From: Rhizobium oryzihabitans
Lineage (GTDB): Bacteria; Pseudomonadota; Alphaproteobacteria; Rhizobiales; Rhizobiaceae
Direction of reading: 5' to 3'
DNA length: 64,000 nucleotides
Assembly (NCBI RefSeq): GCF_010669145.1
Contig: NZ_CP048635.1
Location: forward strand, 1,303,501-1,367,500
The position numbers were made by a program, and so were the translations under genes. The stretch's first letter is position 1. Each line of letters opens with the position of its first letter. Shown here piece after piece: positions 29,993-40,498 of this stretch. The notes under the pieces are model-generated. The model saw only the letters and a program-made list of their open reading frames with translations, did no database searches and had not been told where the DNA came from.

Positions 29993-31522
29993 ATGGATGC
30001 GACCACGAAGCTTGACGTGAAAAAGGAAGCCGCGGCCCTGCTCGACCGGATGGGTGTTGCCCGCGATCTTTACATCGGTGGCGACATGGCGTCCTTCAGC
30101 CCGGTTACGGGTGAACAGGTCGCCAGCCTCAGGACCGTTTCGGTCGAAGATGTCGCAGCCGTGGTCGAGAAGGCCGATGCGGCCTTCAAGACATGGCGCA
30201 ACGTGCCGGCACCCCGCCGTGGCGAGTTGATCCGGCTTTTGGGCGAAGAGCTGCGCACCTTCAAGGCCGACCTCGGCCGCCTTGTTTCGCTGGAAGCGGG
30301 CAAGGTGCCGTCCGAGGGTCTCGGCGAAGTGCAGGAAATGATCGATATCTGCGATTTCGCCGTCGGCCTCTCCCGCCAGCTTTACGGCCTCACCATTGCC
30401 ACGGAACGCCCTGGCCATCGCATGATGGAGACCTGGCATCCGCTCGGTGTTGTCGGCGTCATCTCGGCATTCAATTTCCCCGTTGCGGTCTGGTCGTGGA
30501 ACGCGGCGCTTGCGCTCGTCTGCGGCAATTCGGTGGTCTGGAAGCCATCTGAAAAGACCCCGCTCACGGCGCTTGCCGTGCAGGGCATCTTCGAGCGCGC
30601 GGCCGCCCGTTTTGGCGATGCGCCGGAAGGTCTTTCGCAGCTTCTGATCGGTGACCGCGCCGTGGGTGAGGCATTGGTGGACAACCCCAAGGTTCCGCTT
30701 GTTTCGGCCACCGGTTCCACCCGCATGGGCCGCGATGTCGGTCCGCGTCTGGCGAAACGCTTCGCCCGCGCCATTCTGGAACTTGGCGGCAACAATGCCG
30801 GCATCGTCTGCCCCTCTGCCGATCTCGACATGGCGCTGCGCGCCATTGCCTTCGGCGCCATGGGCACGGCCGGCCAGCGCTGCACCACGCTTCGCCGCCT
30901 CTTCGTGCATGACAGTGTTTACGACCAGCTCGTGCCGCGCCTGAAAAAGGCCTATGCCTCCGTTTCCGTCGGCAACCCGTTGGAAACCTCCGCACTCGTC
31001 GGCCCGCTGGTCGACAAGGCGGCTTTTGACGGCATGCAGAAGGCGCTCGAAGCGGCCAAAGCGCATGACGGTGTGGTGAATGGCGGCGGCCGCGTGGATA
31101 CGGGTGCGCCGGATGCCTATTACGTCAAGCCCGCTCTGGTCGAAATGCCGAAGCAGGCTGGACCGGTGCTGGAAGAGACCTTCGCGCCGATCCTTTACGT
31201 GATGAAGTACAGCGATCTCGATCAGGCAATCGACGCGCATAACGCCGTCGCCGCTGGTCTGTCGTCATCGATCTTCACCCGCGACATTCAGGAATCGGAA
31301 CGTTTCCTGTCGTCGGAAGGCTCGGATTGCGGCATTGCCAACGTCAATATCGGAACCTCGGGCGCAGAAATCGGCGGTGCCTTCGGTGGTGAGAAGGAAA
31401 CCGGCGGCGGCCGCGAATCCGGCTCGGATGCGTGGAAGGCCTATATGCGCCGCGCTACCAACACGATCAATTACTCCAAGGCTCTGCCTTTGGCGCAGGG
31501 CGTGTCCTTCGACATCGAATAA
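29993..31522 (+). CDS. Aldehyde dehydrogenase, ALDH7 type (L-aminoadipate-semialdehyde / piperidine-6-carboxylate dehydrogenase)
   Basis: A 509-residue enzyme from the ATG at 29993 (MDATTKLDVKKEAAALLDRMG), preceded by AAGGAC; a TTG at 29969 is possible. The active-site segments ILELGGNNAGIVCP (Glu) and GTAGQRCTTLRRLF (Cys) match antiquitin/ALDH7 rather than other aldehyde dehydrogenases. The family oxidises alpha-aminoadipate semialdehyde in lysine degradation, so it probably serves D- or L-lysine/pipecolate catabolism. It stands alone behind a divergent LysR regulator. Confidence 0.9.
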   Translation: MDATTKLDVKKEAAALLDRMGVARDLYIGGDMASFSPVTGEQVASLRTVSVEDVAAVVEKADAAFKTWRNVPAPRRGELIRLLGEELRTFKADLGRLVSLEAGKVPSEGLGEVQEMIDICDFAVGLSRQLYGLTIATERPGHRMMETWHPLGVVGVISAFNFPVAVWSWNAALALVCGNSVVWKPSEKTPLTALAVQGIFERAAARFGDAPEGLSQLLIGDRAVGEALVDNPKVPLVSATGSTRMGRDVGPRLAKRFARAILELGGNNAGIVCPSADLDMALRAIAFGAMGTAGQRCTTLRRLFVHDSVYDQLVPRLKKAYASVSVGNPLETSALVGPLVDKAAFDGMQKALEAAKAHDGVVNGGGRVDTGAPDAYYVKPALVEMPKQAGPVLEETFAPILYVMKYSDLDQAIDAHNAVAAGLSSSIFTRDIQESERFLSSEGSDCGIANVNIGTSGAEIGGAFGGEKETGGGRESGSDAWKAYMRRATNTINYSKALPLAQGVSFDIE

Positions 31523-31563
31523 ATCGCTCGCAGGTCTGAACGCGATTGTGACATTGATCCATT

Positions 31564-31599
31564 ATGCCGGTGCGGTTCGTTCCGCACCGGCATTTGCTT
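31564..31599 (+). terminator. Intrinsic terminator after the aldehyde dehydrogenase gene
   Basis: A perfect 12-bp hairpin (ATGCCGGTGCGG and its complement, loop TTCGTT, 31564-31593) followed by a short T-rich tail. It lies 41 bp after the aldehyde dehydrogenase stop and before the sulfonate-type transporter operon. Confidence 0.75.
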
Positions 31600-31776
31600 G
31601 TCGAAAGGGTTCATACAAGGGCGCCTGCGATGATTTGCGGGAAAGCGGCCTCTCTGCGGAATTTTATTCCCGCAAGATTGCTGATATTGAATTATCGTCT
31701 CTCTATCGTTTTAATGGAAAACCCTAGCATTGCTCCATATCGCAAACCGGCACAGCGCCGGTGATAAGGAGATAAA

Positions 31777-32730
31777 ATGCCAGTCATCACCCGCCGTACC
31801 CTCTCCGCCAGCATTCTCGCCGTTGCGGCATTATCCAGTCTGCCTTTGCAGGCTAAGGCGGCGGAAGAGCTGAAGATCGGTTATCAGAAAACCGGTCTGC
31901 CGGTGATCGCAAGGCAACAGGGCGTCATCGAAAAGCCGCTTGAAGCCAAGGGCGTCAAAGTGTCGTGGGTCGAATTCACTGCAGGCCCGCCGCTGGTGGA
32001 GGCCTTGAATGTCGGCTCGATCAATGTTGGCTGGACGGGTGATGCACCGCCGATTTTTGGTCAGGCGGCCGGTTCGGCCATCGTGTATGTTGCGGCCCTG
32101 CCCTCGAACGGTAAGGGCGAGGCGGTTTTCACCAAGCCGGAGAGCGGCATCAAGTCGGTTGCAGATCTCAAGGGCAGGAAGGTCGGCGTCGGCAAGGGCA
32201 CCAGTGCTCATAATCTGCTGGTGGCGGCGCTGGAGAAGAACGGCCTGAAATTCAGCGATATCGAGGTGGTCTATCTCACCCCGGCTGATGCCGCCGCAGC
32301 TTTTGCCAGCGACAAGATCGACGCCTGGGCCGTCTGGGATCCTTTCTATGCGATTGCGGAGACTCGCTACAAACCGGTAACGCTCGCCCGTACCAGCGAT
32401 GTCCTCAACGTCAGCACCTATTTCCTCGCCAATCGCGACTACGCAAAGTCGCATGCGGACACCATCAACACCACCATCGATGCCCTGGGCGAAGCGGCCA
32501 AATGGTCTGCCGCGAACCGTGACAAGGTTGCCGCAGCGCTGCACGAGGTGACGGGTGTGCCGCTGGAAGCGCAGACGCTTGCCGCCAACCGCTCAGAATT
32601 CGGGATTACCAAGATCGACGACAAGATCGTTGCCAGCCAGCAGGAAACCGCCGACCGCTTTTATCGTCTCGGCCTGATCCCGAAACAGATCAGCATCAGC
32701 GATGCCGTCTGGTCGGGCGCGACCAACTGA
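31777..32730 (+). CDS. Aliphatic sulfonate-type ABC transporter substrate-binding protein
   Basis: A 317-residue periplasmic protein. The N-terminus MPVITRRTLSASILAVAALSSLPLQAKA is a signal peptide with an RR pair. The mature part (EELKIGYQKTGLPVIARQQG onward) fits the SsuA/TauA NMT1-like fold; WAVWDPFYA near residue 185 is typical of SsuA. With the following permease and ATPase it forms an importer for alkanesulfonates or related sulfur compounds. No monooxygenase (SsuD) or flavin reductase is adjacent. Confidence 0.92.
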   Translation: MPVITRRTLSASILAVAALSSLPLQAKAAEELKIGYQKTGLPVIARQQGVIEKPLEAKGVKVSWVEFTAGPPLVEALNVGSINVGWTGDAPPIFGQAAGSAIVYVAALPSNGKGEAVFTKPESGIKSVADLKGRKVGVGKGTSAHNLLVAALEKNGLKFSDIEVVYLTPADAAAAFASDKIDAWAVWDPFYAIAETRYKPVTLARTSDVLNVSTYFLANRDYAKSHADTINTTIDALGEAAKWSAANRDKVAAALHEVTGVPLEAQTLAANRSEFGITKIDDKIVASQQETADRFYRLGLIPKQISISDAVWSGATN

Positions 32731-32751
32731 GCAAGAGCCGGAGGGCATGCC

Positions 32752-33531
32752 ATGAGCACCGGAAAGCGTATCGAGATTGGCGGCATCACAGGCTGGCTGC
32801 TCCCCGCACTCATTCTTGCGGGCTGGGAGGCGGCGGCGCGTGCCGGTCTGATTTCCGCCAATGTGCTGCCAGCCCCTTCCGCTGTCGCGGAAGCCTTCTG
32901 GCGGCTTCTGCTTTCGGGTGAGCTTCTCGCCAATATCGGCGTCAGTTCCGCTCGTGCGCTTGTGGGTTTCGCCATTGGCGGCTCCATCGGCTTCATTTTC
33001 GGATTGGCCAATGGCCTTTCCAAATTCTCCCGCAGCTTCACCGACACAACGCTGCAGATGATCCGCAACATCCCACATCTGGCGCTCATTCCGCTCGTTA
33101 TCCTGTGGTTCGGCATCGACGAGGAGGCGAAGCTTTTCCTTGTGGCACTCGGGGTGTTTTTCCCGATCTACATCAACACGCTGCTCGGCATTCAGGGTGT
33201 CGATCCGCAACTGGTGGAGATGGGCCGCACCTATGGCATGTCGCCCTTCACCCTGTTCCGGCGGGTGATCCTGCCCGGTGCGCTGCCTTCCATTTTCACC
33301 GGCCTGCGTTATGCGCTCGGCATCATGTGGCTGACGCTTATCGTGGCCGAAACCATCTCCTCGTCCTCCGGCCTCGGCTACATGGCCATGCAGGCGCGCG
33401 AGTTCCTGCTGATCGATGTCGTCGTGCTGTCGATCCTCATCTATGCGCTTCTCGGCAAGCTGGCGGACAGTTTCGCCCGCTTCCTCGAAAGCATCTTCCT
33501 GCAATGGCATCCAGCCTTCAAGAAAGTCTGA
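32752..33531 (+). CDS. Aliphatic sulfonate-type ABC permease (SsuC-like)
   Basis: A 259-residue membrane protein with about six helices and the binding-protein-dependent transport motif (EMGRTYGMSPFTLFRRVILPGALPSIFTGLR, about residues 160-190). It starts 21 bp after the binding-protein gene and ends 8 bp before the ATPase. It matches SsuC/TauC permeases in length and order. Confidence 0.93.
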   Translation: MSTGKRIEIGGITGWLLPALILAGWEAAARAGLISANVLPAPSAVAEAFWRLLLSGELLANIGVSSARALVGFAIGGSIGFIFGLANGLSKFSRSFTDTTLQMIRNIPHLALIPLVILWFGIDEEAKLFLVALGVFFPIYINTLLGIQGVDPQLVEMGRTYGMSPFTLFRRVILPGALPSIFTGLRYALGIMWLTLIVAETISSSSGLGYMAMQAREFLLIDVVVLSILIYALLGKLADSFARFLESIFLQWHPAFKKV

Positions 33532-33539
33532 GGTAACCC

Positions 33540-34367
<828 letters not shown>

Positions 34368-34374
34368 GAGTTGG

Positions 34375-34405
34375 CCGGCAGGGGCCTCGGCCCTGCCGGG
34401 TTATT
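34375..34405 (+). terminator. Probable terminator between the sulfonate transporter and putA
   Basis: A 9-bp hairpin (CCGGCAGGG and CCCTGCCGG, loop GCCTCGG) followed by GTTATTTAT. It lies between convergent genes. The T-run is imperfect. Confidence 0.55.
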
Positions 34406-34407
34406 TA

Positions 34408-37400
34408 TCAGCCGATGCTCATCAGGCTGGCATTGCCGCCGGCGGCCGTGGTGTTGACGCTGACCGAGACTTCTTCCACCAGCCAGTCGAGCGTATAGGG
34501 CTGGCTTTCACCGGAAAGCGCTTCCGTTGTCGCAGCCTGAACCAGAACCAGCGGGCCGGGCAGAGCGGCGATCTTCTTGTTGATCGTCACGACACGCTCC
34601 GCATCACCTTCGATCAGCGCGCCGGCGAAGGGTGCGGATTTTTCCCAGTTGTCAGCCCAGGCGATGCGCGAGGTGACGGTTGCCGGCAATCCATAGATCG
34701 CTTTTTCCAGTCCCGACGCATTGTCGATGACGACCGAGTTGCCGGTGGCAAGTGCTGCCGCCAGCTGGCGATACAGCCCCTGTTCCGTAGCGGGGATCAG
34801 CAGAACCTTGCCGCGCGGATGCAGCGCATAGACATTGCGCTCCCCGACCGGGCCTGCCAGTTCTGTTTCAAAGCCGAGGCCGGAAAGGGCCGCAGCCTGC
34901 CTTGCGGCCTCAGCCGCGATGGTCTGGCCGTTTTCATCCAGCCAGCGGGCAAGATCGACGGCCGCCTGGTCCTGCTGGCTGGCGACACGATCAATCTTTG
35001 GCGCGGTCTGTGTCACGCGGCCAAGATAAAGCGGTCCGCCGGCCTTGGGGCCGGTGCCGGAAAGGCCGCGCCCGCCAAACGGCTGCACGCCGACCACGGC
35101 GCCGATGATGTTGCGGTTCACATAAAGATTGCCGGCGGCGACGCGCGACAGGACGTGCTGGATCGTATCGTCGAGGCGCGTATGCAGGCCGAAGGTCAGG
35201 CCGTAACCGGTGGCGTTGATTTCATCGATCAGCCGGTCGAGATTGTCGCGCTTGAAGCGGATGACGTGCAGCACCGGGCCGAAGACTTCGCGTTTCAGAT
35301 CGGCGAGCGATTTCATCTCGATGATCGTCGGCGGCACGAAGGTGCCCTTGCCGGTTTCGCCGGCAAGCGTGATCTGTTCGATGCGATGGCCGAGCCCGCG
35401 CATGCCCTCGATGTGCTTTTCGATGATGCCCTTCGCCTCGGCGGTAATGACGGGGCCGACATCGACGGAGAGCTTGTCGGTACGGCCGATGCGCAATTCA
35501 TGTAGCGCGCCTTTCAGCATCGTCAGCGTGCGGTCCGCCACATCCTCCTGCAGGCAGAGGATGCGCAATGCCGAGCAGCGCTGGCCGGCGCTGTCGAAAG
35601 CGGATGCGATGACATCGGCGACCACCTGCTCGGCAAGTGCGGAAGAATCGACGATCATGGCGTTCTGGCCGCCGGTTTCGGCAATCAGCGGCACCGGCTG
35701 GCCATTGGCTAGAACCCGGCCGGCAAGCTGGCCCTGAATGAGCCGCGCCACTTCCGTGGAGCCGGTGAACATCACACCGGCTGTAAGAGGTGAACCAACA
35801 AGGGCCGCCCCCGTCTTGCCGTCGCCCGGCAGAAGCTGCACGGCGTCCTGTGGAACGCCTGCCTCATGGAGAAGGCGCACGCCCTGCGCCGCAATCAGCG
35901 GCGTTTCTTCGGCGGGCTTTGCCAGCACCGGATTGCCGGCAACCAGCGCCGCCGTCACCTGACCGATGAAGATGGCGAGCGGGAAGTTCCACGGGCTGAT
36001 GCAGACGACGGGGCCAAGCGGGGCCTCGCCGGATTTGAAGTTCCTGCGGGCTTCCGCTGCGTAATAACGCAGGAAGTCGATGGCCTCGCGCACCTCGGCA
36101 ATCGCGTTGGGCATGGATTTTCCCGCCTCGCGCATGATGAGGCCGAGCAGGGCGGGCATTTCGGCCTGCATGGCGTCGGCGGCCCGCTCCAGGCAGGCGG
36201 CGCGTTCTTCCACCGGGGTGGACGGCCAGCTTGAGGCTGCCGCCCGCTGCATGGCGGCTTCGACATCGGCTTCAGTCGGCTCCGTCACATGGCCGACGAT
36301 ATCATTGTGGTCGCCGGGATTGAGAACCGGGCGCGTGTTGCCACCTGCCTGCGGCGCGGTGGCTTTCCATTCCGTCGCAGCACCTGCCTTCAGGGTTTTG
36401 TCCAGTGCGGCGAGCGTCGTTTCGCTGGAAAGATCGAGACCGGCGGAGTTTTTGCGTTCCGGGCCGAACAGGCCTTCGGGGGCGGCGATGCGGTCGTGAC
36501 GCGCGCCGGGAACAGTATAGGCCTTGACGACGGCAACCGGGTCTTCCAGCAGGGAGTCCACCGGCACGGCAGGATCGGCGATGCGGTTGACGAAGGAAGA
36601 GTTCGCACCGTTCTCCAGCAGGCGGCGGACGAGATAGGCCAGCAGCGTCTCATGCGTGCCGACGGGGCGTAGAAGCGGCAGGGCCGATCGAGCTTCTTCT
36701 TGCCGACGACTTCGCTGTAAAGCGGTTCGCCCATGCCATGCAGGCACTGGAACTCATAGTCGCCGAGCTTGAAGCCGGGGCCGGCGAGATGGTAGATCGT
36801 CGCCATGGACTGCGCATTGTGGGTCGCAAATTGCGGAAAGACCAGATCGCGTGCGGCGAGCAGCTTGCGGGCGCAGGCGATGTATGAGACGTCCGTGTGG
36901 ACCTTACGGGTGAAGACCGGGAAGTCTTCCAGCCCTTCCACCTGCGCGCGCTTGATTTCCGCGTCCCAATAGGCGCCCTTGACGAGACGCACCATGATGC
37001 GGCGGCCCGAGCGGCGGGCGAGATCGATAATGTAATCCAGAACGAAGGGGCAGCGGCGGCCATAGGCCTGCACGACGAAACCGAGGCCGTTCCAGCCCGC
37101 AAGGTCCTTGTCGAGCGCCAGCTCTTCCAGAAGATCGAGCGACAGTTCCAGCCGGTCGGCTTCCTCCGCATCGATATTGAGGCCGATATCGTATTTCTTG
37201 CTGAGCAGCATTAGGGATTTGACGCGCGGTAGCAGCTCCGCCATCACGCGCTCGGCCTGGGCGCGGGCGTAACGCGGATGCAGCGCCGAAAGCTTGATGG
37301 AAATGCCGGGGCCGCCATAGATGCCGCGGCCGGCAGACGCCTTGCCGATGGCGTGGATGGCGTTTTCGTAGTCCTTGTAATAACGTTCCGCATCCTTGGC

Positions 37401-38081
37401 GGTGGTCGCGGCTTCGCCCAGCATGTCGTAGGAATATTGGAAGCCTTGCTCTTCGAGCGGCTTCGAACGCTTGATCGCTTCGCCGATGGTTTCGCCGGTG
37501 ACGAATTGCTCTCCCATCATGCGCATGGCCATATCGACGCCGCGACGGATGACTGGTTCGCCGGCGCGGGCGATCAGCTTGGTCAGCGCCGCCGAGAGGC
37601 CGCTATCATTGACCGTCGAGGTCAGCTTGCCGGTGATGACGAGACCCCAGGTGGCGGCGTTGACGAAAAGCGAACGCCCGCCGCCAATGTGGGACTTCCA
37701 GTCGCCGCGGGCGATCTTGTCGCGGATTAGCGCATCGCGGGTGGCGGTGTCTGGAATGCGCAGCAACGCTTCGGCAAGGCACATCAGGGCCACGCCCTCA
37801 TGGCTGGAAAGCGAATATTCCTGCACCAGCCCTTCGACCCCCGTGCCCTTGGTCTTGGCGCGCAGTGCCTCGATCAGCTTGGCAGCCGTGGTGCGAATGG
37901 CGCTCGCCTGCTCGGGCGTGACGGTCGCAGCCTCGATCAGCGGCGCAAGGCATTCTTCCTCGGGGCGGCGATAAGCGGCGGTAATCGCCTTGCGCAGCAG
38001 GCTCTGTTCGCGCACCGGCGGCGCAAAATTCTGGAAAATACCGTTCACTGCTACACTGGCGTTGCTTGCACCATCGGCCAT
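34408..38081 (-). pseudogene. putA: Frameshifted putA (proline dehydrogenase / delta-1-pyrroline-5-carboxylate dehydrogenase)
   Basis: Two frames join at the plus-strand G-run 36664-36667 (coding-strand C-run), one base short. Residues up to KKLDRPCRFYAP are in the first frame and the protein continues as VGTHETLLAYLVRRLLENG. Restored length is 1224 residues, normal for bifunctional PutA. The N-terminal half holds the FAD proline dehydrogenase barrel, and the C-terminal half the aldehyde dehydrogenase with LIAETGGQNAMIV and FDSAGQRCSAL (catalytic Cys). There is no N-terminal ribbon-helix-helix domain, so it is not autoregulatory; the divergent Lrp-type gene is the likely regulator. The shift is probably a sequencing error. 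Confidence 0.9.
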
Positions 38082-38255
38082 TCTGAAGATCCTGAAAAAG
38101 CGTTGAAGACAGACCGTCGGCGGCAGCGTGTCCTCCGCCCGCCGCTTTTCATCCTGGCGGGTACAATACCATTGCCGCGGAAATTGCTATGGCCCTATTT
38201 TTGGATTAAAACAGGAAATATGAACTTTTATTGCTCGATTTAGGCGTGAAATTAC

Positions 38256-38726
38256 ATGGCAAATAGTCATAAAACAGACGATCTGGATCATTTCGATCTC
38301 AAGATTCTTGAGGCCCTGAGTGAAGATGGGCGCATGTCCGTGCTGCAGCTGTCAAAAAGGGTGGGCCTCTCCAAGACGCCGTGCCAGACGCGGCTGAAAC
38401 GGCTGGTGGACGAGGGCTATATTCTCGGCTTTCGGGCCGTTCTCAATCCGCACAAACTTGGGGTCGATCACATCGCCTTTGCCGAGGTGAAGCTTTCCGA
38501 TACGCGGGAAAAGGCGCTGGAGGAATTCAATACTGCGGTGCGCAAGATCAAGGAAGTGGAGGAATGCCACATGATTGCAGGCGCCTTCGATTATCTCCTG
38601 AAGGTGCGTACCAGTGACATTCGCAAATACCGCAGGGTGCTCGGCGAAAAAATCTCAAGCCTGCCATCGGTTTCCAACACCTCCACATTCGTGGTGATGC
38701 AGTCGGTCAAAGAAACCGGCATCTAG
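38256..38726 (+). CDS. putR: Lrp/AsnC family regulator, probably PutR
   Basis: A 156-residue regulator with an N-terminal helix-turn-helix (LSEDGRMSVLQLSKRVGLSKTPCQTRLKRL) and a C-terminal RAM domain. It is divergent from putA, 174 bp apart, exactly as PutR in Agrobacterium and Rhizobium, where it activates putA in response to proline. The name is inferred from position and family. Confidence 0.9.
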   Translation: MANSHKTDDLDHFDLKILEALSEDGRMSVLQLSKRVGLSKTPCQTRLKRLVDEGYILGFRAVLNPHKLGVDHIAFAEVKLSDTREKALEEFNTAVRKIKEVEECHMIAGAFDYLLKVRTSDIRKYRRVLGEKISSLPSVSNTSTFVVMQSVKETGI

Positions 38727-38740
38727 CGAAGCGAGCAACG

Positions 38741-38773
38741 AAAAACGGGCAGGCGTTTGCCTACCCGTTTATT
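38741..38773. terminator. Bidirectional terminator between putR and ecfG
   Basis: An 11-bp hairpin with one mismatch (arms AACGGGCAGGC and GCCTACCCGTT, loop GTTT), with A-run before and TTATT after. It lies between convergent genes. Confidence 0.75.
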
Positions 38774-38793
38774 GCCTGGTGAATCCCGTTATT

Positions 38794-39363
38794 TCAACGC
38801 GCCGTTGCCGCAGCGGTTACCGCGCTCATCTGCGCGTCCGGGCCGAACTCGTTTTCGTTCTCGATGCCGAGGAGTTCCTGCAGGCGCAACCTTGCGCGGC
38901 TGACGCGGCTCTTGATCGTGCCGACGGGGCAGCCGCAAATCTCGGCAGCTTCCTCATAAGCAAAGCCCGAGGCTCCGATGAGGAGGATCGCTTCGCGCTG
39001 ATCGTCCGGCAGCTTCGCGAGCGCCGTGCGAAAATCCTGCAGGTCGACCGATCCATGCTGCTCAGGCGGCACTGACAGGCGCGAGGTGTAAACCCCATCC
39101 GTATCCTGCACTTCGCGACCGGATTTGCGGATCTGGCTGTAAAACTCGTTGCGGAGGATCGTCACCAGCCAGGCGCGCATATTGGTGCCCGGTTGATAGC
39201 TGTCCTGTTTCGCCCAGGCTTTCATGATCGTATCCTGGACAAGATCGTCGGCGCGGTCCCTTGAGCGGATAAGCGAAATCGCGAATGCTCGCAGGTTTGG
39301 CAGCGCTGCCAGCATTTCCCGCTTGAAATTATATTCTGTCTGCTCCGGCTCTTTCGCCATCAT
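38794..39363 (-). CDS. ecfG: EcfG-type sigma factor (general stress response)
   Basis: A 189-residue extracytoplasmic-function sigma factor. Region 2 (LIRSRDRADDLVQDTIMKAWAKQ) and region 4 (FAYEEAAEICGCPVGTIKSRVSRARLRLQELLG) are clear. It starts MMAKEPEQTEYNFKREM, overlapping the nepR stop by 4 bp (ATGA), which implies translational coupling. It lies in the canonical divergent arrangement with phyR. EcfG (RpoE2 in Sinorhizobium) transcribes GGAAC-N16/17-CGTT promoters, several of which are in this window. Confidence 0.95.
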   Translation of the reverse strand: MMAKEPEQTEYNFKREMLAALPNLRAFAISLIRSRDRADDLVQDTIMKAWAKQDSYQPGTNMRAWLVTILRNEFYSQIRKSGREVQDTDGVYTSRLSVPPEQHGSVDLQDFRTALAKLPDDQREAILLIGASGFAYEEAAEICGCPVGTIKSRVSRARLRLQELLGIENENEFGPDAQMSAVTAAATAR

Positions 39364-39566
39364 TCCTCCGAAGCCTTGATTTTGGCTTTGCTTTCGGCTT
39401 CATCAAGTTTTTCGAGAAGATCGAGGAATTTATCTGGGATGCCTTCATCCTGAACAGCATCGTAAAGTTCTCTGAGCTTGCGGGAAATCACCGCCCGCCC
39501 GGAGTGCGGAACCTGGGGGGCGGCCGGATTGTCCGGCGAGTCTTGGTCCGATTGAAATATGTTCAT
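39360..39566 (-). CDS. nepR: NepR anti-sigma factor
   Basis: A 68-residue protein from the ATG at 39566 (MNIFQSDQDSPDN); a TTG at 39596 is possible but has no ribosome-binding site. The core VISRKLRELYDAVQDEGIPDKFLDLLEKLDEAE forms the two helices that bind EcfG or, after phosphorylation, PhyR. It is upstream of and coupled to ecfG. Confidence 0.93.
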   Translation of the reverse strand: MNIFQSDQDSPDNPAAPQVPHSGRAVISRKLRELYDAVQDEGIPDKFLDLLEKLDEAESKAKIKASEE

Positions 39567-39598
39567 AACGTCCGGTATTCCTTTTGTGTCGAGCAAAG

Positions 39599-39623
39599 AA
39601 TGCGCGGTGAAAAAAATAGTTCC
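39599..39623 (-). promoter_or_regulatory. Candidate sigma-EcfG promoter of nepR-ecfG
   Basis: Minus-strand GGAAC (39623-39619) is followed after 16 bases by CATT (39602-39599), a one-base departure from CGTT. The -35 element is the left arm of a palindrome shared with the phyR promoter. Positive autoregulation of nepR-ecfG is known in rhizobia. Confidence 0.55.
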
Positions 39624-39631
39624 GACGCTTC

Positions 39632-39657
39632 GGAACTTTTTTTGCGATGCGCACGTT
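39632..39657 (+). promoter_or_regulatory. Sigma-EcfG promoter of phyR
   Basis: GGAAC (39632-39636), 17 bases, CGTT (39654-39657): a full consensus match 47 bp before the phyR start. The -35 element is part of the palindrome GTTCCGACGCTTCGGAAC (39619-39636), whose other arm faces nepR. Confidence 0.85.
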
Positions 39658-39703
39658 GCTATCTTGGGTTTGCGTTGCAGGCCGCATGAAAGGGGAGAAT
39701 TCC

Positions 39704-40498
39704 ATGTCAGTTTCTACACGCATCGCACCGCACCTGCCATATCTGCGCAGGTTCGCGCGTGCCGTTTGCGGCTCACAATCCACGGGCGATGCCTATGTTG
39801 CGGCAACACTCGAAGCTCTGATTGCCGATATCAGCATCTTCCCGCAGACAAGCAGCGATCGGGCTTCGCTCTATCAATTGTTTGTATCAATCTTTAGTTC
39901 CGTCACGATCAATATTAAGGCCGACGAAAACCTGTCGGGATGGGAAAAACGCGCCTCTGCGAACCTCTCCGCCGTGCCGCCTCTCGCCCGTCAGGCTTTC
40001 CTTCTGACCACGGTCGAGGAGTTCACGCCTTCGGAAGCAGCAGAGGTTCTGAAAGTGTCCGAAGATCGCGTCGGCCAGTTGATCGACGAGGCGGCTTCGG
40101 AAATCGCCCGCCAGGTGGCGACCGATATCATGATTATCGAGGATGAGCCTCTGATCGCCATGGATATCGAGCAGATGGTCACCGATCTCGGCCACCGCGT
40201 CACGGGCATTGCCCGCACACATACCGAGGCGCTCGACCTCTTCCATCGCACCCAGCCGAAAATGATCCTTGCCGACATCCAGCTCGCGGATGGCAGCTCC
40301 GGCCTCGATGCGATGAAGGATATCCTTCAGATGACGTCCCTGCCGGTGATCTTCATCACGGCCTTCCCGGAACGGCTTCTGACGGGTGAACGTCCGGAAC
40401 CGACCTTCCTCGTTACCAAGCCGTTTAACCCGGATATGGTAAAAGCACTTATCAGCCAGGCTCTGTTTTTTAACGAAAGCTCTCGCGTCGCAGCGTGA
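39704..40498 (+). CDS. phyR: PhyR response regulator (anti-anti-sigma factor)
   Basis: A 264-residue protein starting at MSVSTRIAPHLPYLRRFARAV after AGGGGAG. The N-terminal about 125 residues mimic an EcfG-type sigma factor (EEFTPSEAAEVLKVSEDRVGQLIDEA), and the C-terminal receiver has the acidic pair IEDEPL and the phosphoacceptor Asp in MILADIQLADG. Phosphorylated PhyR binds NepR and frees EcfG. It is followed, overlapping by GTGA, by an HWE kinase that could phosphorylate it. Confidence 0.96.
   Translation: MSVSTRIAPHLPYLRRFARAVCGSQSTGDAYVAATLEALIADISIFPQTSSDRASLYQLFVSIFSSVTINIKADENLSGWEKRASANLSAVPPLARQAFLLTTVEEFTPSEAAEVLKVSEDRVGQLIDEAASEIARQVATDIMIIEDEPLIAMDIEQMVTDLGHRVTGIARTHTEALDLFHRTQPKMILADIQLADGSSGLDAMKDILQMTSLPVIFITAFPERLLTGERPEPTFLVTKPFNPDMVKALISQALFFNESSRVAA

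Noticed and set aside
29843..31240. A 465-codon minus-strand open frame opposite the aldehyde dehydrogenase
   Set aside because: The plus strand carries the ALDH7 motifs. The minus frame is His/Arg-rich and without domains.
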